A stretch of 64,000 nucleotides of DNA from UBA6772 sp965183875 (GCA_965183875.1 CBCYMK010000012.1:62001-126000); one strand, 5' to 3'. Counted from the first letter of the stretch, positions 1 to 8,911 are shown. The notes: generated by a model not told the origin, from the sequence alone. Translations and numbers: made by a program.

Positions 1-1
1 A

Positions 2-862
2 AGTAAGAAAGGGAAGTGTAAATTGTTGAAAAAAAACTTGTCAGCTGAAGTGTATAGCTCTACTCATAATAAGGAAAAGAATTATTTAATTCAAGCAGAA
101 GGAAACGTGTACTTGCAAAAGTTGGGGGTTTGCGATTCTAATGGGCGTGTAAAGGATAAGCAACAAGATAAATACAGGCAAATAAATAGGTATGTAGAGC
201 TCATGAGTTCTTGGTTTGCTAAAATTGACAGTACCAAAAAACTTCAAATTGTAGATATGGGTTCTGGAAAAGGTTATTTAACCTTTGCATTGTACGACTA
301 CTTACACAACCAATTAAAGTTGGATGTCTCTATTACTGGGGTGGAGCTGCGTGGGAATTTAGTGGATTTATGTAATGGTATTTCTTCGGATTGTGGCTTC
401 GAGAATTTACAGTTTATTTCGAAAGATATAAACGATTTTACTTCTAATGAAATAGATGTTATTATAGCACTTCACGCCTGTGATACTGCTACAGATTTAG
501 CTATTTATAAAGGAATTGTTGCCAAGGCCGAATTAATTGTTTGTGCACCCTGTTGCCATAAGCAAGTTCGTAAAGATATGGGGGTAAATGAGACTTTTAA
601 TGCCATTACAAGGCATGGTATCTTTGAAGAAAGACAGGCCGAAATGCTAACTGATGCGATCCGTTCTTTACTAATGGAGCGAGAAGGTTATTCAACAAAA
701 GCATTTGAGTTTATCTCTAACGAACATACAAGAAAGAATGTGATGTTGGTAGGGCGTAAGTTAAAGTCAACAGGAAATACAGCCGCTATAAATTTAGAAA
801 TACAAAACTTAAAGGAGGCATTTAAAATAGAAAGACAAGAGTTGGAAGACTTATTGGCTTAG
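2..862 (+). CDS. SAM-dependent methyltransferase (Methyltransf_32-like), 5' end outside window
   Basis: Class I SAM-dependent methyltransferase of unknown substrate. The glycine-rich SAM-binding loop reads VDMGSGKGYLTFALYDYL. A downstream HACDTATDLA segment and a CAPCCHKQ motif resemble the PF13679 group, related to eukaryotic METTL25-type proteins. The frame is open without a stop back to position 2. The first candidate start is a TTG at 23, so the true start probably lies left of the window: flavobacterial relatives, as I recall them, carry an extra N-terminal domain of about 100 residues. The gene converges on the RNase D-like gene with only 1 bp between stop codons. The fold is secure, but the substrate (RNA, protein or small molecule) cannot be told from sequence. 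Confidence 0.82.
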   Translation, partial: SKKGKCKLLKKNLSAEVYSSTHNKEKNYLIQAEGNVYLQKLGVCDSNGRVKDKQQDKYRQINRYVELMSSWFAKIDSTKKLQIVDMGSGKGYLTFALYDYLHNQLKLDVSITGVELRGNLVDLCNGISSDCGFENLQFISKDINDFTSNEIDVIIALHACDTATDLAIYKGIVAKAELIVCAPCCHKQVRKDMGVNETFNAITRHGIFEERQAEMLTDAIRSLLMEREGYSTKAFEFISNEHTRKNVMLVGRKLKSTGNTAAINLEIQNLKEAFKIERQELEDLLA

Positions 863-863
863 C

Positions 864-1445
864 TTATACAAGTCTCAAATAGATTTCTCTGCATATCCAT
901 GCATCTGTGGCGGCATAATCTATTTGTGCCTGAGATAGTTTCTCTAATTCCCAGTTAGAAACTTGTTGCCTTTTAGAAATTCGAATACCCAAAACCAAAG
1001 CAGATAGTTTTTTAGCTCCTATACTCTCGAAGCCTAATTTAGGAGCCAATAAGTTAAGGTCTACAACAGATTTATCTGTAAAAGTCTTTAGTTTTTTTAG
1101 GTCTTTAATGTCATCAAAAATGGCAATCCCTATTTTTTTAATAGCTTCATTGGCAAATATATCAGCCAGTCGTTGACTCATATTTACCTTCTTAAGTCGA
1201 ATGATATATGCTTTTTTGTTGGTTGCTATTTGGAGTAATGCTACCGTGTTCATCACTCCCTTTTTAAAAGAAGGCTTAGTCTCTGTGTCTATACCTATAA
1301 GGTCACATTGTTCGATTTCAGAACAAGCTTTTTCGAGCTCTTTTTCGGTATCCACGAGAATAATCTCTCCATTATACTTATCTAGTTCCAGTAAGTTAAT
1401 GTCTTCTTTAGCGATGCTTTTTTTGTATTGTGTTGCTTTATTCAT
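864..1445 (-). CDS. RNase D-like 3'-5' exonuclease (DEDDy family)
   Basis: A 193-residue single-domain 3'-5' exonuclease of the DnaQ/RNase D superfamily. The metal-binding signature is complete: D53-T-E55 within GIDTET, an Asp in the FDDIKDLKKL segment (D112/D115), and Y177-x3-D181 in DYAATDA, which marks the DEDDy class. It lacks the HRDC domains of full-length RNase D, as is usual for the short Bacteroidota version. Substrate is probably structured RNA or ssDNA; this is inferred from family only. It is the last gene of a leftward operon. Its start overlaps the end of the phospholipase-like gene by 8 bp, suggesting translational coupling. Confidence 0.85.
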   Translation of the reverse strand: MNKATQYKKSIAKEDINLLELDKYNGEIILVDTEKELEKACSEIEQCDLIGIDTETKPSFKKGVMNTVALLQIATNKKAYIIRLKKVNMSQRLADIFANEAIKKIGIAIFDDIKDLKKLKTFTDKSVVDLNLLAPKLGFESIGAKKLSALVLGIRISKRQQVSNWELEKLSQAQIDYAATDAWICREIYLRLV

Positions 1446-2370
1446 GTATTCTAATCGGTATATATTTTTTGTTTGATCGAGGTTTATTTTCTCTCTTTGT
1501 AGGGAGCTGATTTAGATTTGGTTGCCCTGCATCTATCCAAGCAGAATACCAAAAAGAACCTACTGCGAGTATGGCTCTTTGCAATCTTCGTTCCACCATG
1601 CCATTGAGTATAGTGTTATAATCTGAAATAAATTCTGTGGTATAGGCTTCTTGGATTTTACCATTTTTTGCCGACATTCTGAATTTAGTATCTTCAATAT
1701 AACGAGAACTTATTTCTTCTTCTAAGTACAATGTAGAGTCTAATAAAGAAAAGCTCTCTTCTAGTAAATCCCATGCATATTTTAAAGAATTTTCCAAATA
1801 TACAGCTTTCCCTATATAATATTCATATTCAGTAGAAAAGGCTTCAGGTATTCTACTTTCCCAAAGTGCATGAATTCCTTTTTGTCCTGTAAACTGACCG
1901 TTGTAATTATAGGTGGTATGTAGGGGTACACATGCATCAGAAATATAATGTCCTAAATCTCCGGCATGCTTAATAACTTGCTCTACTGTACCGCTATCCA
2001 TTGCCCAAACAAGTTTTTTATATTCCCAGTCTATTACCCACGGTAAAATCCCCCTGCTTTTTAAGCTGTCTTCACTGTATTTTTCTTTCGCTAAATACCA
2101 GTTTTTGGGGACAGAATCGAATGGGTTTATTCCGTATAAATCTATGTCTATATAGTGCTTATGCGATTCTGTACTATCAATATACCTTCTTTTATCTGCA
2201 GAAACAGAACGTTCTACAATTTCGTATGAATGATTCTGAAAAAAATGCCCCATCTCTATGGGCAGAGTGTATATAGCTTGTTTGTGAATGGTCTTATGGG
2301 CGTGAAATCCCCAAGAGCACAATAGTGATAGTAGTAGAAATAGTAGGCTATATACGGTTGTTTTTAACAT
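1438..2370 (-). CDS. Secreted zinc-dependent phospholipase C / S1-P1 nuclease-like protein
   Basis: A 310-residue protein starting with a hydrophobic signal sequence (residues 1-20) directly followed by WGFHAHKTIH. In S1/P1 nucleases and Zn-dependent phospholipase C the mature N-terminal Trp and nearby His ligate zinc, so this placement is telling. Further candidate ligands are in the SHKHYIDIDLYG, DLGHYISDACVPLHT and IHALWESRIPE segments, spaced as in the family. It is probably exported and hydrolyses phosphodiesters; lipid versus nucleic acid cannot be decided. The start overlaps the comB stop by 7 bp and the end overlaps the RNase D-like gene by 8 bp, so the three genes are almost certainly co-transcribed. 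Confidence 0.8.
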   Translation of the reverse strand: MLKTTVYSLLFLLLSLLCSWGFHAHKTIHKQAIYTLPIEMGHFFQNHSYEIVERSVSADKRRYIDSTESHKHYIDIDLYGINPFDSVPKNWYLAKEKYSEDSLKSRGILPWVIDWEYKKLVWAMDSGTVEQVIKHAGDLGHYISDACVPLHTTYNYNGQFTGQKGIHALWESRIPEAFSTEYEYYIGKAVYLENSLKYAWDLLEESFSLLDSTLYLEEEISSRYIEDTKFRMSAKNGKIQEAYTTEFISDYNTILNGMVERRLQRAILAVGSFWYSAWIDAGQPNLNQLPTKRENKPRSNKKYIPIRIHE

Positions 2371-3095
2371 TCATCTATGGCAAATAAAATATGGTCTTTT
2401 AAAACGGGTATTTTAGTAGTTTGATTGGCTTTTAAACAGAAATGAATATCGGAATCTATATTCAAGTTTGCTAACCTTTTACGGTGAGAGGAGTTGTCTA
2501 AAAAGGCGAAGGCGTCACCTTTCCCTGTCTCCCACAATATTTGTGCTGCCTGAGTAGCATCACATGAATTATCGTATAAATCGCTGTCTACTAATTGTTG
2601 GGCTAATGCGCCAGCAAAAAGAGTGTCTTCTAAATTGAATTTATCCTTCCAACCTGCACAAAAAATGATTACATCTCTATCTTGCTTAATTAGCCATTTT
2701 GAAATAGCATCAAGATTGAGTAAAGACCCTATGACTACTTCGTGGTCTTTTTTAGCAATACTAATAGATTTAGTTCCATTTGTGGTGGTCATCACTACTG
2801 TTTTTCCACTCATGTCTTGGTCTAGGTACGATTGAGGAGAGTTTCCAAAATCGAATCCTTTTACGGGTGCACCATTTCTTTCAGCAGCTAATATATATTC
2901 CGGATTAGAAACTCTGTACTCTAGTGCTTCTTCTACTGTGCTCACTGGAATCATTTTCTCTATCCCTTTTTCAAAGGCTATACACATGGTTGAGGTTGCT
3001 CTAAGTACATCCACTACCACTACTATGCTCTTACGGTCTGCGTATAAGTCAAATAACGCAGGACTCATACAAACTTGAAGATTCCTTTTGGTCAT
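2364..3095 (-). CDS. comB: Probable 2-phosphosulfolactate phosphatase
   Basis: A 243-residue member of the ComB family (COG2045). The N-terminal VVVVDVLRATSTMCIAFEKG, the AAERNGAPVKGFDFGNSP segment and the VVMTTTNGTKS motif are characteristic. In methanogens ComB dephosphorylates 2-phosphosulfolactate on the way to coenzyme M. Bacteroidota carry it without that pathway, where it may serve sulfolactate formation or another phosphatase role, so the physiological substrate is uncertain here. It lies 1 bp downstream of gcvT and overlaps the next gene by 7 bp, in an operon of unrelated functions. Confidence 0.87.
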   Translation of the reverse strand: MTKRNLQVCMSPALFDLYADRKSIVVVVDVLRATSTMCIAFEKGIEKMIPVSTVEEALEYRVSNPEYILAAERNGAPVKGFDFGNSPQSYLDQDMSGKTVVMTTTNGTKSISIAKKDHEVVIGSLLNLDAISKWLIKQDRDVIIFCAGWKDKFNLEDTLFAGALAQQLVDSDLYDNSCDATQAAQILWETGKGDAFAFLDNSSHRKRLANLNIDSDIHFCLKANQTTKIPVLKDHILFAIDEC

Positions 3096-3096
3096 A

Positions 3097-4179
3097 TTAT
3101 GCTTTGTAAAATGGTAGTGTTACCACTTTAGCTTTTAGTTGTTTTTTTCTAACAGCTATAAATATTTCTGTTCCGGCTGCAGTCATTTCTTTAGGTATAT
3201 ATGCTAAGCCAATTGCCTTTTTTAAGCTTGGCGCCATTGTACCAGAAGTTACATTTCCAATTTTATCTCCTGCCTCGTTTACTACATCATAGCCTTGTCG
3301 TGGTACTCCTCTGTCGATTAATTCAAACCCGACTAAGCGCTTGGTAATTCCTTCTTCTTTTTGCTTTTGTAAAAAGTCAGCATCTATAAAATCGTTCGTG
3401 AATTTTGTGATCCAACCTAAGCCCGCTTCTAGTGGTGAGGTAGTGTCGTCTATATCGTTGCCGTATAAACAGAAGCCCATCTCTAAGCGAAGTGTGTCTC
3501 TTGCAGCTAAACCAACAGGAGTGATATTGCACTCTTTTCCTGCTTCAAAAATGGCATTCCAAATTTCTTCGGCATCTTCATTTTTAAAGTAGATTTCAAA
3601 CCCACCAGCACCTGTATATCCTGTAGTAGAAATTAATACATTTTCTTTCCCTGCAAATACTCCTTTTTGAAAAGTGTAGTATTTCATGTCTGAGATGTTC
3701 ATCTCAGTAAGACTTTGTAAAGCTTCAGCAGCTTTAGGTCCTTGTACTGCAAGTAGACAGGTGTCTTCAGAAATGTTTACCATCTCTACACCTGCAGTAT
3801 TATGCTTAGAAATCCAGTCCCAGTCTTTAGCTATATTAGAAGCGTTTACGACTAAAAAGTATGTTTTTTCGTCCATTCTATAAACGAGTAAATCGTCAAC
3901 TATACCTCCTTTACCGTTTGGTAAACAGGTGTATTGAACCTTACCATCAACTAGTTTGGATACATCGTTAGAGGTAACCTTTTGCACTAATTCGAAAGCC
4001 CCTTCTCCACGGATAATGAATTCTCCCATGTGAGACACATCAAAAACACCTACGTTTTCTCTAACGTTAATGTGTTCTGCGGTAACTCCTTCATATTGAA
4101 CGGGCATATTATAGCCTGCAAAAGGAACCATTTTAGCACCTAATGCTTCGTGTATATGACTTAATGCTGTGTTTTTCAT
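3097..4179 (-). CDS. gcvT: Glycine cleavage system T protein (aminomethyltransferase)
   Basis: A 360-residue aminomethyltransferase that takes the aminomethyl group from lipoylated H protein and transfers methylene to tetrahydrofolate, releasing ammonia. The family pattern runs full length: VPFAGYNMPVQYEG at the N-terminus, VFDVSHMGEF, VDDLLVYRM, STTGYTGAGGFEIY (folate-binding region), ARDTLRLEMGFCLYG and the C-terminal barrel segment GNVTSGTMAPSLKKAIGLAY. Length is normal. It is the first gene of the leftward operon gcvT-comB-phospholipase-exonuclease. No other gcv gene is in the window. Confidence 0.96.
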   Translation of the reverse strand: MKNTALSHIHEALGAKMVPFAGYNMPVQYEGVTAEHINVRENVGVFDVSHMGEFIIRGEGAFELVQKVTSNDVSKLVDGKVQYTCLPNGKGGIVDDLLVYRMDEKTYFLVVNASNIAKDWDWISKHNTAGVEMVNISEDTCLLAVQGPKAAEALQSLTEMNISDMKYYTFQKGVFAGKENVLISTTGYTGAGGFEIYFKNEDAEEIWNAIFEAGKECNITPVGLAARDTLRLEMGFCLYGNDIDDTTSPLEAGLGWITKFTNDFIDADFLQKQKEEGITKRLVGFELIDRGVPRQGYDVVNEAGDKIGNVTSGTMAPSLKKAIGLAYIPKEMTAAGTEIFIAVRKKQLKAKVVTLPFYKA

Positions 4180-4198
4180 CTTCTTAATTTTACTTTGG

Positions 4199-4206
4199 CA
4201 AAAGTA
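4199..4206 (-). promoter_or_regulatory. Candidate -7 promoter box for the gcvT operon
   Basis: On the minus strand the octamer TACTTTTG matches the Bacteroidota -7 consensus TAnnTTTG, about 20 nt before the gcvT start codon. The -33 TTTG element is not clear at the usual spacing, so the call rests on the -7 box and position. Confidence 0.4.
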
Positions 4207-4278
4207 ATTATATTTTTTTCTCTGTTAAACTTAAGTTGGGCTTATTATAACGATAGGCTTTGCTTTCTAAAGTTTATT

Positions 4279-5532
4279 CTATTTCCGTACAATTCTCCTT
4301 AACATTGGAGCTGAAGTAATAATGCTTACCACTACCAACACTACAATTGCAACGAAAACTTCTTGGTTAATAATACCGGCTGCCATAGCTAAGGATCCCA
4401 ATATAATTTCTAATACCCCGTGGGTATTCATAGAGACTCCAACTGCCCAGGAATCCCTTTTGCTTAATCCTCCTATTCTTGCTCCTAAATGAGCACCAAA
4501 AATTTTACTTGTATACGCAAGTAAAAAGAGCACACTAATTAATGGTAAATTGAAATTGTCTACAAAGTTTACATACAATCCTATAGACACAAAGAAAATT
4601 GGTGCAAATACATTGGTAACAAATTGGTGGATTATTTCTCTTGTACGATCTCTTAAATTAGCAGAATCACCAAAAGCTATTCCCACTATAAAAGCACCAA
4701 GTATAGAGTGAATTCCTATAGATTCGGTAAATGCAGCACCTAAAAAACAGAGACCTAAAGAAAGGGTAAGTACCCCTCCAGGCCAAGAAAATTTAGTTTG
4801 TACCCATGGAAGGGATTTGTCTATTAGCTTAGAGCCTATTGTGAGCATGAAACCTCCAAAAAGCAAAATGGAAATTAGGGTATAACTAAGGCTTGTGCTA
4901 CTTTCACTATCGTCTATCATACTTAAGATTACAGAGAATATAAGCCAGCCTAAAAGGTCTATCAACATAGCCGATGCGATAATGGTCATTCCTATCCTTG
5001 TTTTAAATAGTTTCATGTCCATTAGTATTCGTGCAATTACTGGTAATGCTGTGATGGAAAGCACAACACCAATAAAAAAGCCTACTATCCCTACATCTCC
5101 ATTGGAGACCATGAATAAGTCGGGTAGTAATTGTACGCCCAAATAACCTATTCCTATTGGGATTAACATAGAAAAGAATGTAGTAGACAGTGCAACTTTA
5201 CCCTGCTCAATAACTAGAGGTAATTGCACTTCCATTCCCGCAATAAATAGAAGCATTATCACAGATATGTTTATCATGGCATCCATTGCATATTGCACTG
5301 GAATTGTAGATGTGAATTCTGGATGAGCTATAAAAGGGAATAAATAATTAAAGCATTCTGGAAAAAAGAAGCCTAAAAATGAAGGGCCTAACAATACGCC
5401 GGCTACTATTTCGCCGAGTACAGATGGTAGTTTAAACTGCTTAAAAAGTTCAGCAAATAAACGAGCTATTATCAAAATTGAACCGAGTCCAATTAAGAAT
5501 ACGATCATGTCGTGGTGTCCTAATTTTACCAT
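4279..5532 (-). CDS. Kef-type cation:proton antiporter
   Basis: A 417-residue monovalent cation:proton antiporter of the CPA2 (KefB/NhaP-like) type, predicted inner-membrane with about a dozen hydrophobic segments. LGEIVAGVLLGPSFLG in the first helices and the LSITALPVIARIL stretch are typical of the Na_H_Exchanger fold. There is no C-terminal NAD-binding TrkA domain, so it is the short form. I prefer the ATG at 5532 over a TTG at 5556: it removes an overlap with the upstream stress-protein gene and has an AGAGGA purine tract about 8 nt upstream. Ion specificity (K+ or Na+) is not determinable. Coupling to the preceding universal stress protein gene suggests a shared role in ion or pH stress, which is inference. 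Confidence 0.88.
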   Translation of the reverse strand: MVKLGHHDMIVFLIGLGSILIIARLFAELFKQFKLPSVLGEIVAGVLLGPSFLGFFFPECFNYLFPFIAHPEFTSTIPVQYAMDAMINISVIMLLFIAGMEVQLPLVIEQGKVALSTTFFSMLIPIGIGYLGVQLLPDLFMVSNGDVGIVGFFIGVVLSITALPVIARILMDMKLFKTRIGMTIIASAMLIDLLGWLIFSVILSMIDDSESSTSLSYTLISILLFGGFMLTIGSKLIDKSLPWVQTKFSWPGGVLTLSLGLCFLGAAFTESIGIHSILGAFIVGIAFGDSANLRDRTREIIHQFVTNVFAPIFFVSIGLYVNFVDNFNLPLISVLFLLAYTSKIFGAHLGARIGGLSKRDSWAVGVSMNTHGVLEIILGSLAMAAGIINQEVFVAIVVLVVVSIITSAPMLRRIVRK

Positions 5533-5533
5533 T

Positions 5534-6418
5534 TTAAAATCCTCTAGAGTGTACAATTAGTAAATTACAAGGTAAATCTTCGAGTAGGTATTCAAGATGA
5601 TTAGGGAATAGTCGATCAAGAAAACCCAAGCTTTTTTTCGGTGAGCTTACCAGTAGTAAATCTGGTTTTTTACATTTCGAAAACACCTGTATGCTGTGCC
5701 CTGGTTTGCCAAATATTACTCTTTGTTTTATGTTTATAGATGATGCTCCAGGGATTTGGTCTAATAATTTATTCGTTTTCTCTTTGCTCTCTACTACTGC
5801 TTCTTTTTTATTTTCTTCAATTTCAATATCTGTACAGGATACGGCATGAGCAGATTCAAACATGGGTAGGTATTCCTCGTTCACTATATAGAGTTCAGAG
5901 GCGTTTTCAATATTTGATAGGTATACTGAAGTTGTTAAGGTGAAGTACGATTTTGGAGAGTCGTTTATTGCTACAACTATATTTTTTAGACTGGCAGTTT
6001 TCTCTTTAGGGTGCGGTAAAAGTAAAATGGAACATTTTGCTGTTCTCGATATTTTCCTTGCTATAGATCCTACATAGTGTTGTAGTACGGATTCTTTCTT
6101 TAAGGCTCCTAGTATAAGTAAATCTACTATGTTTTCTTTGCAGACGCTTAGTATGCTCTGTACTATAGGTCCTTCAGTTTGTTTGATCTCGTATTGTTCT
6201 GGGTTTATATGGCAGCTTTCTGTATAAGTCTTTAGTAAGTTTTCCTGCTGTTCATTAAGTTTACCTACGTGTATTAAGAGTAGCTTTGCTTTATGTATTT
6301 CACTTATCCTAACTGCTTCACTAAGTACTGCTTTATAACTAGGTGAAAAAGTTACTGCAACAGCAATTGTCTCGAATGGATAGGGTAACCTATTTTTTAA
6401 TTGTTCTGCTAAAGTCAT
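5534..6418 (-). CDS. Tandem-domain universal stress protein
   Basis: A 294-residue cytoplasmic protein with two UspA folds, about residues 14-140 and 148-292. Domain 1 begins ETIAVAVTFSPSYKAVLSEA and carries the ATP-loop-like segment GALKKESVLQHYVGSIA. Domain 2 begins NIVVAINDSPKSYFTL, but its equivalent loop (SSPKKSLGFLDRLFPNHLEY) lacks the G-2x-G-9x-G(S/T) pattern, so only the first domain is likely to bind nucleotide. It ends 2 bp before the preferred antiporter start and is probably co-transcribed with it. Such proteins are known as regulators of transporters or as stress-induced chaperone-like factors; the specific role here is inferred. Confidence 0.87.
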   Translation of the reverse strand: MTLAEQLKNRLPYPFETIAVAVTFSPSYKAVLSEAVRISEIHKAKLLLIHVGKLNEQQENLLKTYTESCHINPEQYEIKQTEGPIVQSILSVCKENIVDLLILGALKKESVLQHYVGSIARKISRTAKCSILLLPHPKEKTASLKNIVVAINDSPKSYFTLTTSVYLSNIENASELYIVNEEYLPMFESAHAVSCTDIEIEENKKEAVVESKEKTNKLLDQIPGASSINIKQRVIFGKPGHSIQVFSKCKKPDLLLVSSPKKSLGFLDRLFPNHLEYLLEDLPCNLLIVHSRGF

Positions 6419-6490
6419 ATTTGTAAATTCTATTGCTTTAAAAATAGTGAATCTTATAGTAGGATTAAAGCGACTGCTTATTTTTTACGC

Positions 6491-6524
6491 AAAAAAAAAG
6501 CCTTCCAGGAAATTGGAAGGCTTT
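6491..6524 (-). terminator. Rho-independent terminator after rny
   Basis: On the minus strand a 10-bp stem (AAAGCCTTCC paired with GGAAGGCTTT, 8-nt loop) is followed by a run of nine T. It lies 22 bp beyond the rny stop codon. Confidence 0.88.
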
Positions 6525-6545
6525 ACTATGATGAAATATTGTTTC

Positions 6546-8090
6546 TTATTTAGCGTAGTTTACTGCTCTTGTCTCTCTAATTACAGTAACTTTTACTTGT
6601 CCAGGATAAGTCATTTCGTTTTGTATTTTTTGAGAAATTTCGAATGATATAGCAGCTGCTTTATCATCGTTTACTTTTTCACTTTCTACAATAACACGCA
6701 ATTCTCTCCCTGCTTGAATAGCATAAGACTTAAGTACTCCAGGATGAGCTAGAGCAAGACTTTCTAGTTCTTTTAAACGTTGAATATACGATTCAACGAT
6801 TTCTCTACGTGCCCCAGGACGAGCACCAGAAATTGCATCACATACCTGTACTATTGGAGAGTAAAGGCTGGTCATTTCAATTTCGTCGTGGTGTGCACCA
6901 ATAGCGTTACAGATGTCTGGTTTTTCACCGTACTTCTCAGCGATTTTCATCCCTAAAATAGCGTGTGGTAATTCCGGTTCATCATCTGGTACTTTACCAA
7001 TATCGTGTAGTAAACCAGCTCTTTTAGCTGCTTTTGGGTTAAGTCCAAGTTCTGATGCCATGGTCGCACATAGGTTGGCAGTTTCTCTACTGTGTTGTAG
7101 GAGGTTTTGCCCGTATGATGAACGGTAACGCATACGTCCTACCATTCTTAGTAATTCAGGATGTAATCCGTGTATACCTAAGTCAATACATGTACGTTTC
7201 CCCGTTTCTACAATTTCGTCTTCTAATTGCTTTTTAGTCTTAGCAACTACTTCCTCAATTCGAGCTGGGTGAATACGACCGTCGGTAACAAGTTTATGTA
7301 ATGATAAGCGAGCAATTTCTCTTCGAATAGGATCGAAACATGAAAGTATAATTGCTTCTGGAGTGTCGTCAACAACAATTTCTACACCTGTAGCTGCTTC
7401 TAAGGCTCTAATATTTCTACCTTCTCTACCAATAATTCTACCTTTAATATCATCACTTTCAATATTGAAAACGGATACTGCATTTTCAACTGAGTGCTCC
7501 GTAGCTACACGTTGAATGGTTTGAATTACAATTTTCTTTGCTTCGTTATTAGCCGTAAGTTTAGCTTCTTCTATGGTGTCTTGAATTAAAGACATCGCTT
7601 CTGTTTTAGCTTCAGCTTTTAGTGCGTCAACGAGTTGTGATTTAGCATCTTCTGCACTTAGTCCAGAGATTGTTTCCAAAGCTTTTACTTGTCTTGCATG
7701 TGCTTTTTCTAATTCCTCCTCCTTGCGTTCAACAATTTCTAGTTGCTGGCTCAAGTTTTCGCGCTTATTGTCTAATTCTCTAGATTTTCTCTTAGAATCT
7801 TCCAATCTTTGATTGAGCTTAGTGTCTTTTTCTTTTGCCTTAGACTCCAGTTCATTCATTTTGCGATTACGGTTATTAATAACCTTTTCGTGCTCGCTTT
7901 TAAGTTCTAGAAATTTCTCTTTAGCCTGTAAGATCTTATCTTTTTTAAGCTGTTCGGAACTCTTCTTTGCATCTTCGAGTAATTGGCTCGATTTTGATGC
8001 TATTGATTTGCGCATTAGGGTAGAGGCTATGAGGTATCCTATTACTAGGGCTGCCACTCCTACCGCCGCGGTGATTTGTATGTCTGTCAT
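6546..8090 (-). CDS. rny: Ribonuclease Y
   Basis: A 514-residue membrane-anchored endoribonuclease that initiates mRNA decay. Order of parts: N-terminal transmembrane helix (residues 6-25), long charged coiled coil (about 30-190), KH RNA-binding domain with the GREG loop at 221-224, and HD phosphohydrolase domain with H334 and the catalytic H362-D363 pair in LLHDIGKVPD. All are intact and the length is normal. Downstream is a strong terminator. Upstream, on the same strand, lie a candidate 6S RNA and zapA, a neighbourhood I recognise from other flavobacteria. Confidence 0.96.
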   Translation of the reverse strand: MTDIQITAAVGVAALVIGYLIASTLMRKSIASKSSQLLEDAKKSSEQLKKDKILQAKEKFLELKSEHEKVINNRNRKMNELESKAKEKDTKLNQRLEDSKRKSRELDNKRENLSQQLEIVERKEEELEKAHARQVKALETISGLSAEDAKSQLVDALKAEAKTEAMSLIQDTIEEAKLTANNEAKKIVIQTIQRVATEHSVENAVSVFNIESDDIKGRIIGREGRNIRALEAATGVEIVVDDTPEAIILSCFDPIRREIARLSLHKLVTDGRIHPARIEEVVAKTKKQLEDEIVETGKRTCIDLGIHGLHPELLRMVGRMRYRSSYGQNLLQHSRETANLCATMASELGLNPKAAKRAGLLHDIGKVPDDEPELPHAILGMKIAEKYGEKPDICNAIGAHHDEIEMTSLYSPIVQVCDAISGARPGARREIVESYIQRLKELESLALAHPGVLKSYAIQAGRELRVIVESEKVNDDKAAAISFEISQKIQNEMTYPGQVKVTVIRETRAVNYAK

Positions 8091-8108
8091 GTTATGTTTA
8101 ATTTATAT

Positions 8109-8293
8109 AAAAAAAAGAAACCCGCACTAATTCTGTTTATTAAACTCCGGTAAAGTACGGATGAACCGACCATCAAATAGCAAACGTCCACTGACACCCG
8201 AAGGACCCTAAGGTTGAGGCTTGTTTTTTAAGTGACGAATCTAATTCAATAATTTTCATGTTGAGTTTAACAAATGTTGAATTAATACGGGAA
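8109..8293 (-). ncRNA. ssrS: Probable 6S RNA (SsrS)
   Basis: The zapA-rny gap encodes a roughly 180-nt structured RNA on the minus strand. A 13-bp closing stem joins 8279-8291 to 8121-8133. After a small internal loop, a 12-bp stem joins 8263-8274 to 8136-8147. Then comes a large, weakly paired central region with a GC-rich apical part around 8185-8215. The 3' stem arm is followed by a T tract (8109-8116 read on the minus strand). A long double-ended hairpin with a central bubble is the 6S architecture, which mimics an open promoter and binds RNA polymerase. Linkage to zapA is the classic 6S location. No covariance search was run, so another structured RNA remains possible. Confidence 0.68.
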
Positions 8294-8311
8294 ACTAAAT
8301 ATACTAGTTTG

Positions 8312-8611
8312 TTATGTTAAAGAACGTTGTAGTAGCGTTGTTATCGCTTCATCAAGAGAGTCAATTTCGTTTTCTAATTCGGGAGAGTTAATTAAGGTTT
8401 CACCTTTTGTTTCCTCTACTTTACTAGAAAGCTGCAAAGCGCACATGGCTAACAAGTCTTGCTTGTCTTTTACGGCATAATTCGATTCGAATTGCTTTAC
8501 AATTGCTTCGATTTTTGAAGCTGCTTTACGGATATTTTCTTCTTCCTCGCGGTTTATAGTTAGGGGATATACTCTCCCAGCTATCGATACTTTGATTTTT
8601 AGTTTATCCAT
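8312..8611 (-). CDS. zapA: Cell division protein ZapA
   Basis: A 99-residue ZapA-family protein that bundles FtsZ protofilaments at the division ring. The N-terminal globular part (KLKIKVSIAGRVYPLTI, then EEEENIRKAASKIEAIV) and a C-terminal helical segment fit the family in sequence and length. It follows a small coiled-coil gene by 9 bp and precedes the candidate 6S RNA, which may be processed from the same transcript. Confidence 0.9.
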   Translation of the reverse strand: MDKLKIKVSIAGRVYPLTINREEEENIRKAASKIEAIVKQFESNYAVKDKQDLLAMCALQLSSKVEETKGETLINSPELENEIDSLDEAITTLLQRSLT

Positions 8612-8620
8612 TTAGCTATA

Positions 8621-8911
8621 TCACTGATTTAGCTGTGCTATACATTTATCTATTCCCCGTATAAGTTCGTTAACTTTGTGCCTCGCTTCACTACTACTCA
8701 GTCCAACTTCTGTAAGCGATTTGGCATTTACAATTAACTCCCTTTCTTCTTTGAGCGCTTTAATTCGATCGGTCTTACGTGCCAACTTCTCTAAGAGCTC
8801 TTTGTTTTCTCTTTCTAAGTCTTCATTTTTAAGTTTCAGTTTATTGAAAATAGAATCCAATTGCTGAACTTGAGAACGTAGGCTTTTGAGTTTTGTACTT
8901 AATCGATTCAT
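8621..8911 (-). CDS. Small coiled-coil protein, ZapB-like
   Basis: A 96-residue protein that is almost entirely heptad-rich coiled coil to about residue 65 (KLKSLRSQVQQLDSIFNKLK, then LERENKELLEKLARK). A short C-terminal helix ends EARHKVNELIRGIDKCIAQL. There is no signal peptide. It sits 9 bp upstream of zapA on the same strand, so it is likely a ZapA partner in the divisome, comparable in size and position to ZapB. The sequence itself is low-complexity coiled coil, so homology to ZapB is suggestive only. Confidence 0.7.
   Translation of the reverse strand: MNRLSTKLKSLRSQVQQLDSIFNKLKLKNEDLERENKELLEKLARKTDRIKALKEERELIVNAKSLTEVGLSSSEARHKVNELIRGIDKCIAQLNQ

Noticed and set aside
5533..5556. TTG start of the antiporter overlapping the stress-protein gene
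   Set aside because: The ATG at 5532 avoids the overlap and has an upstream AGAGGA tract.
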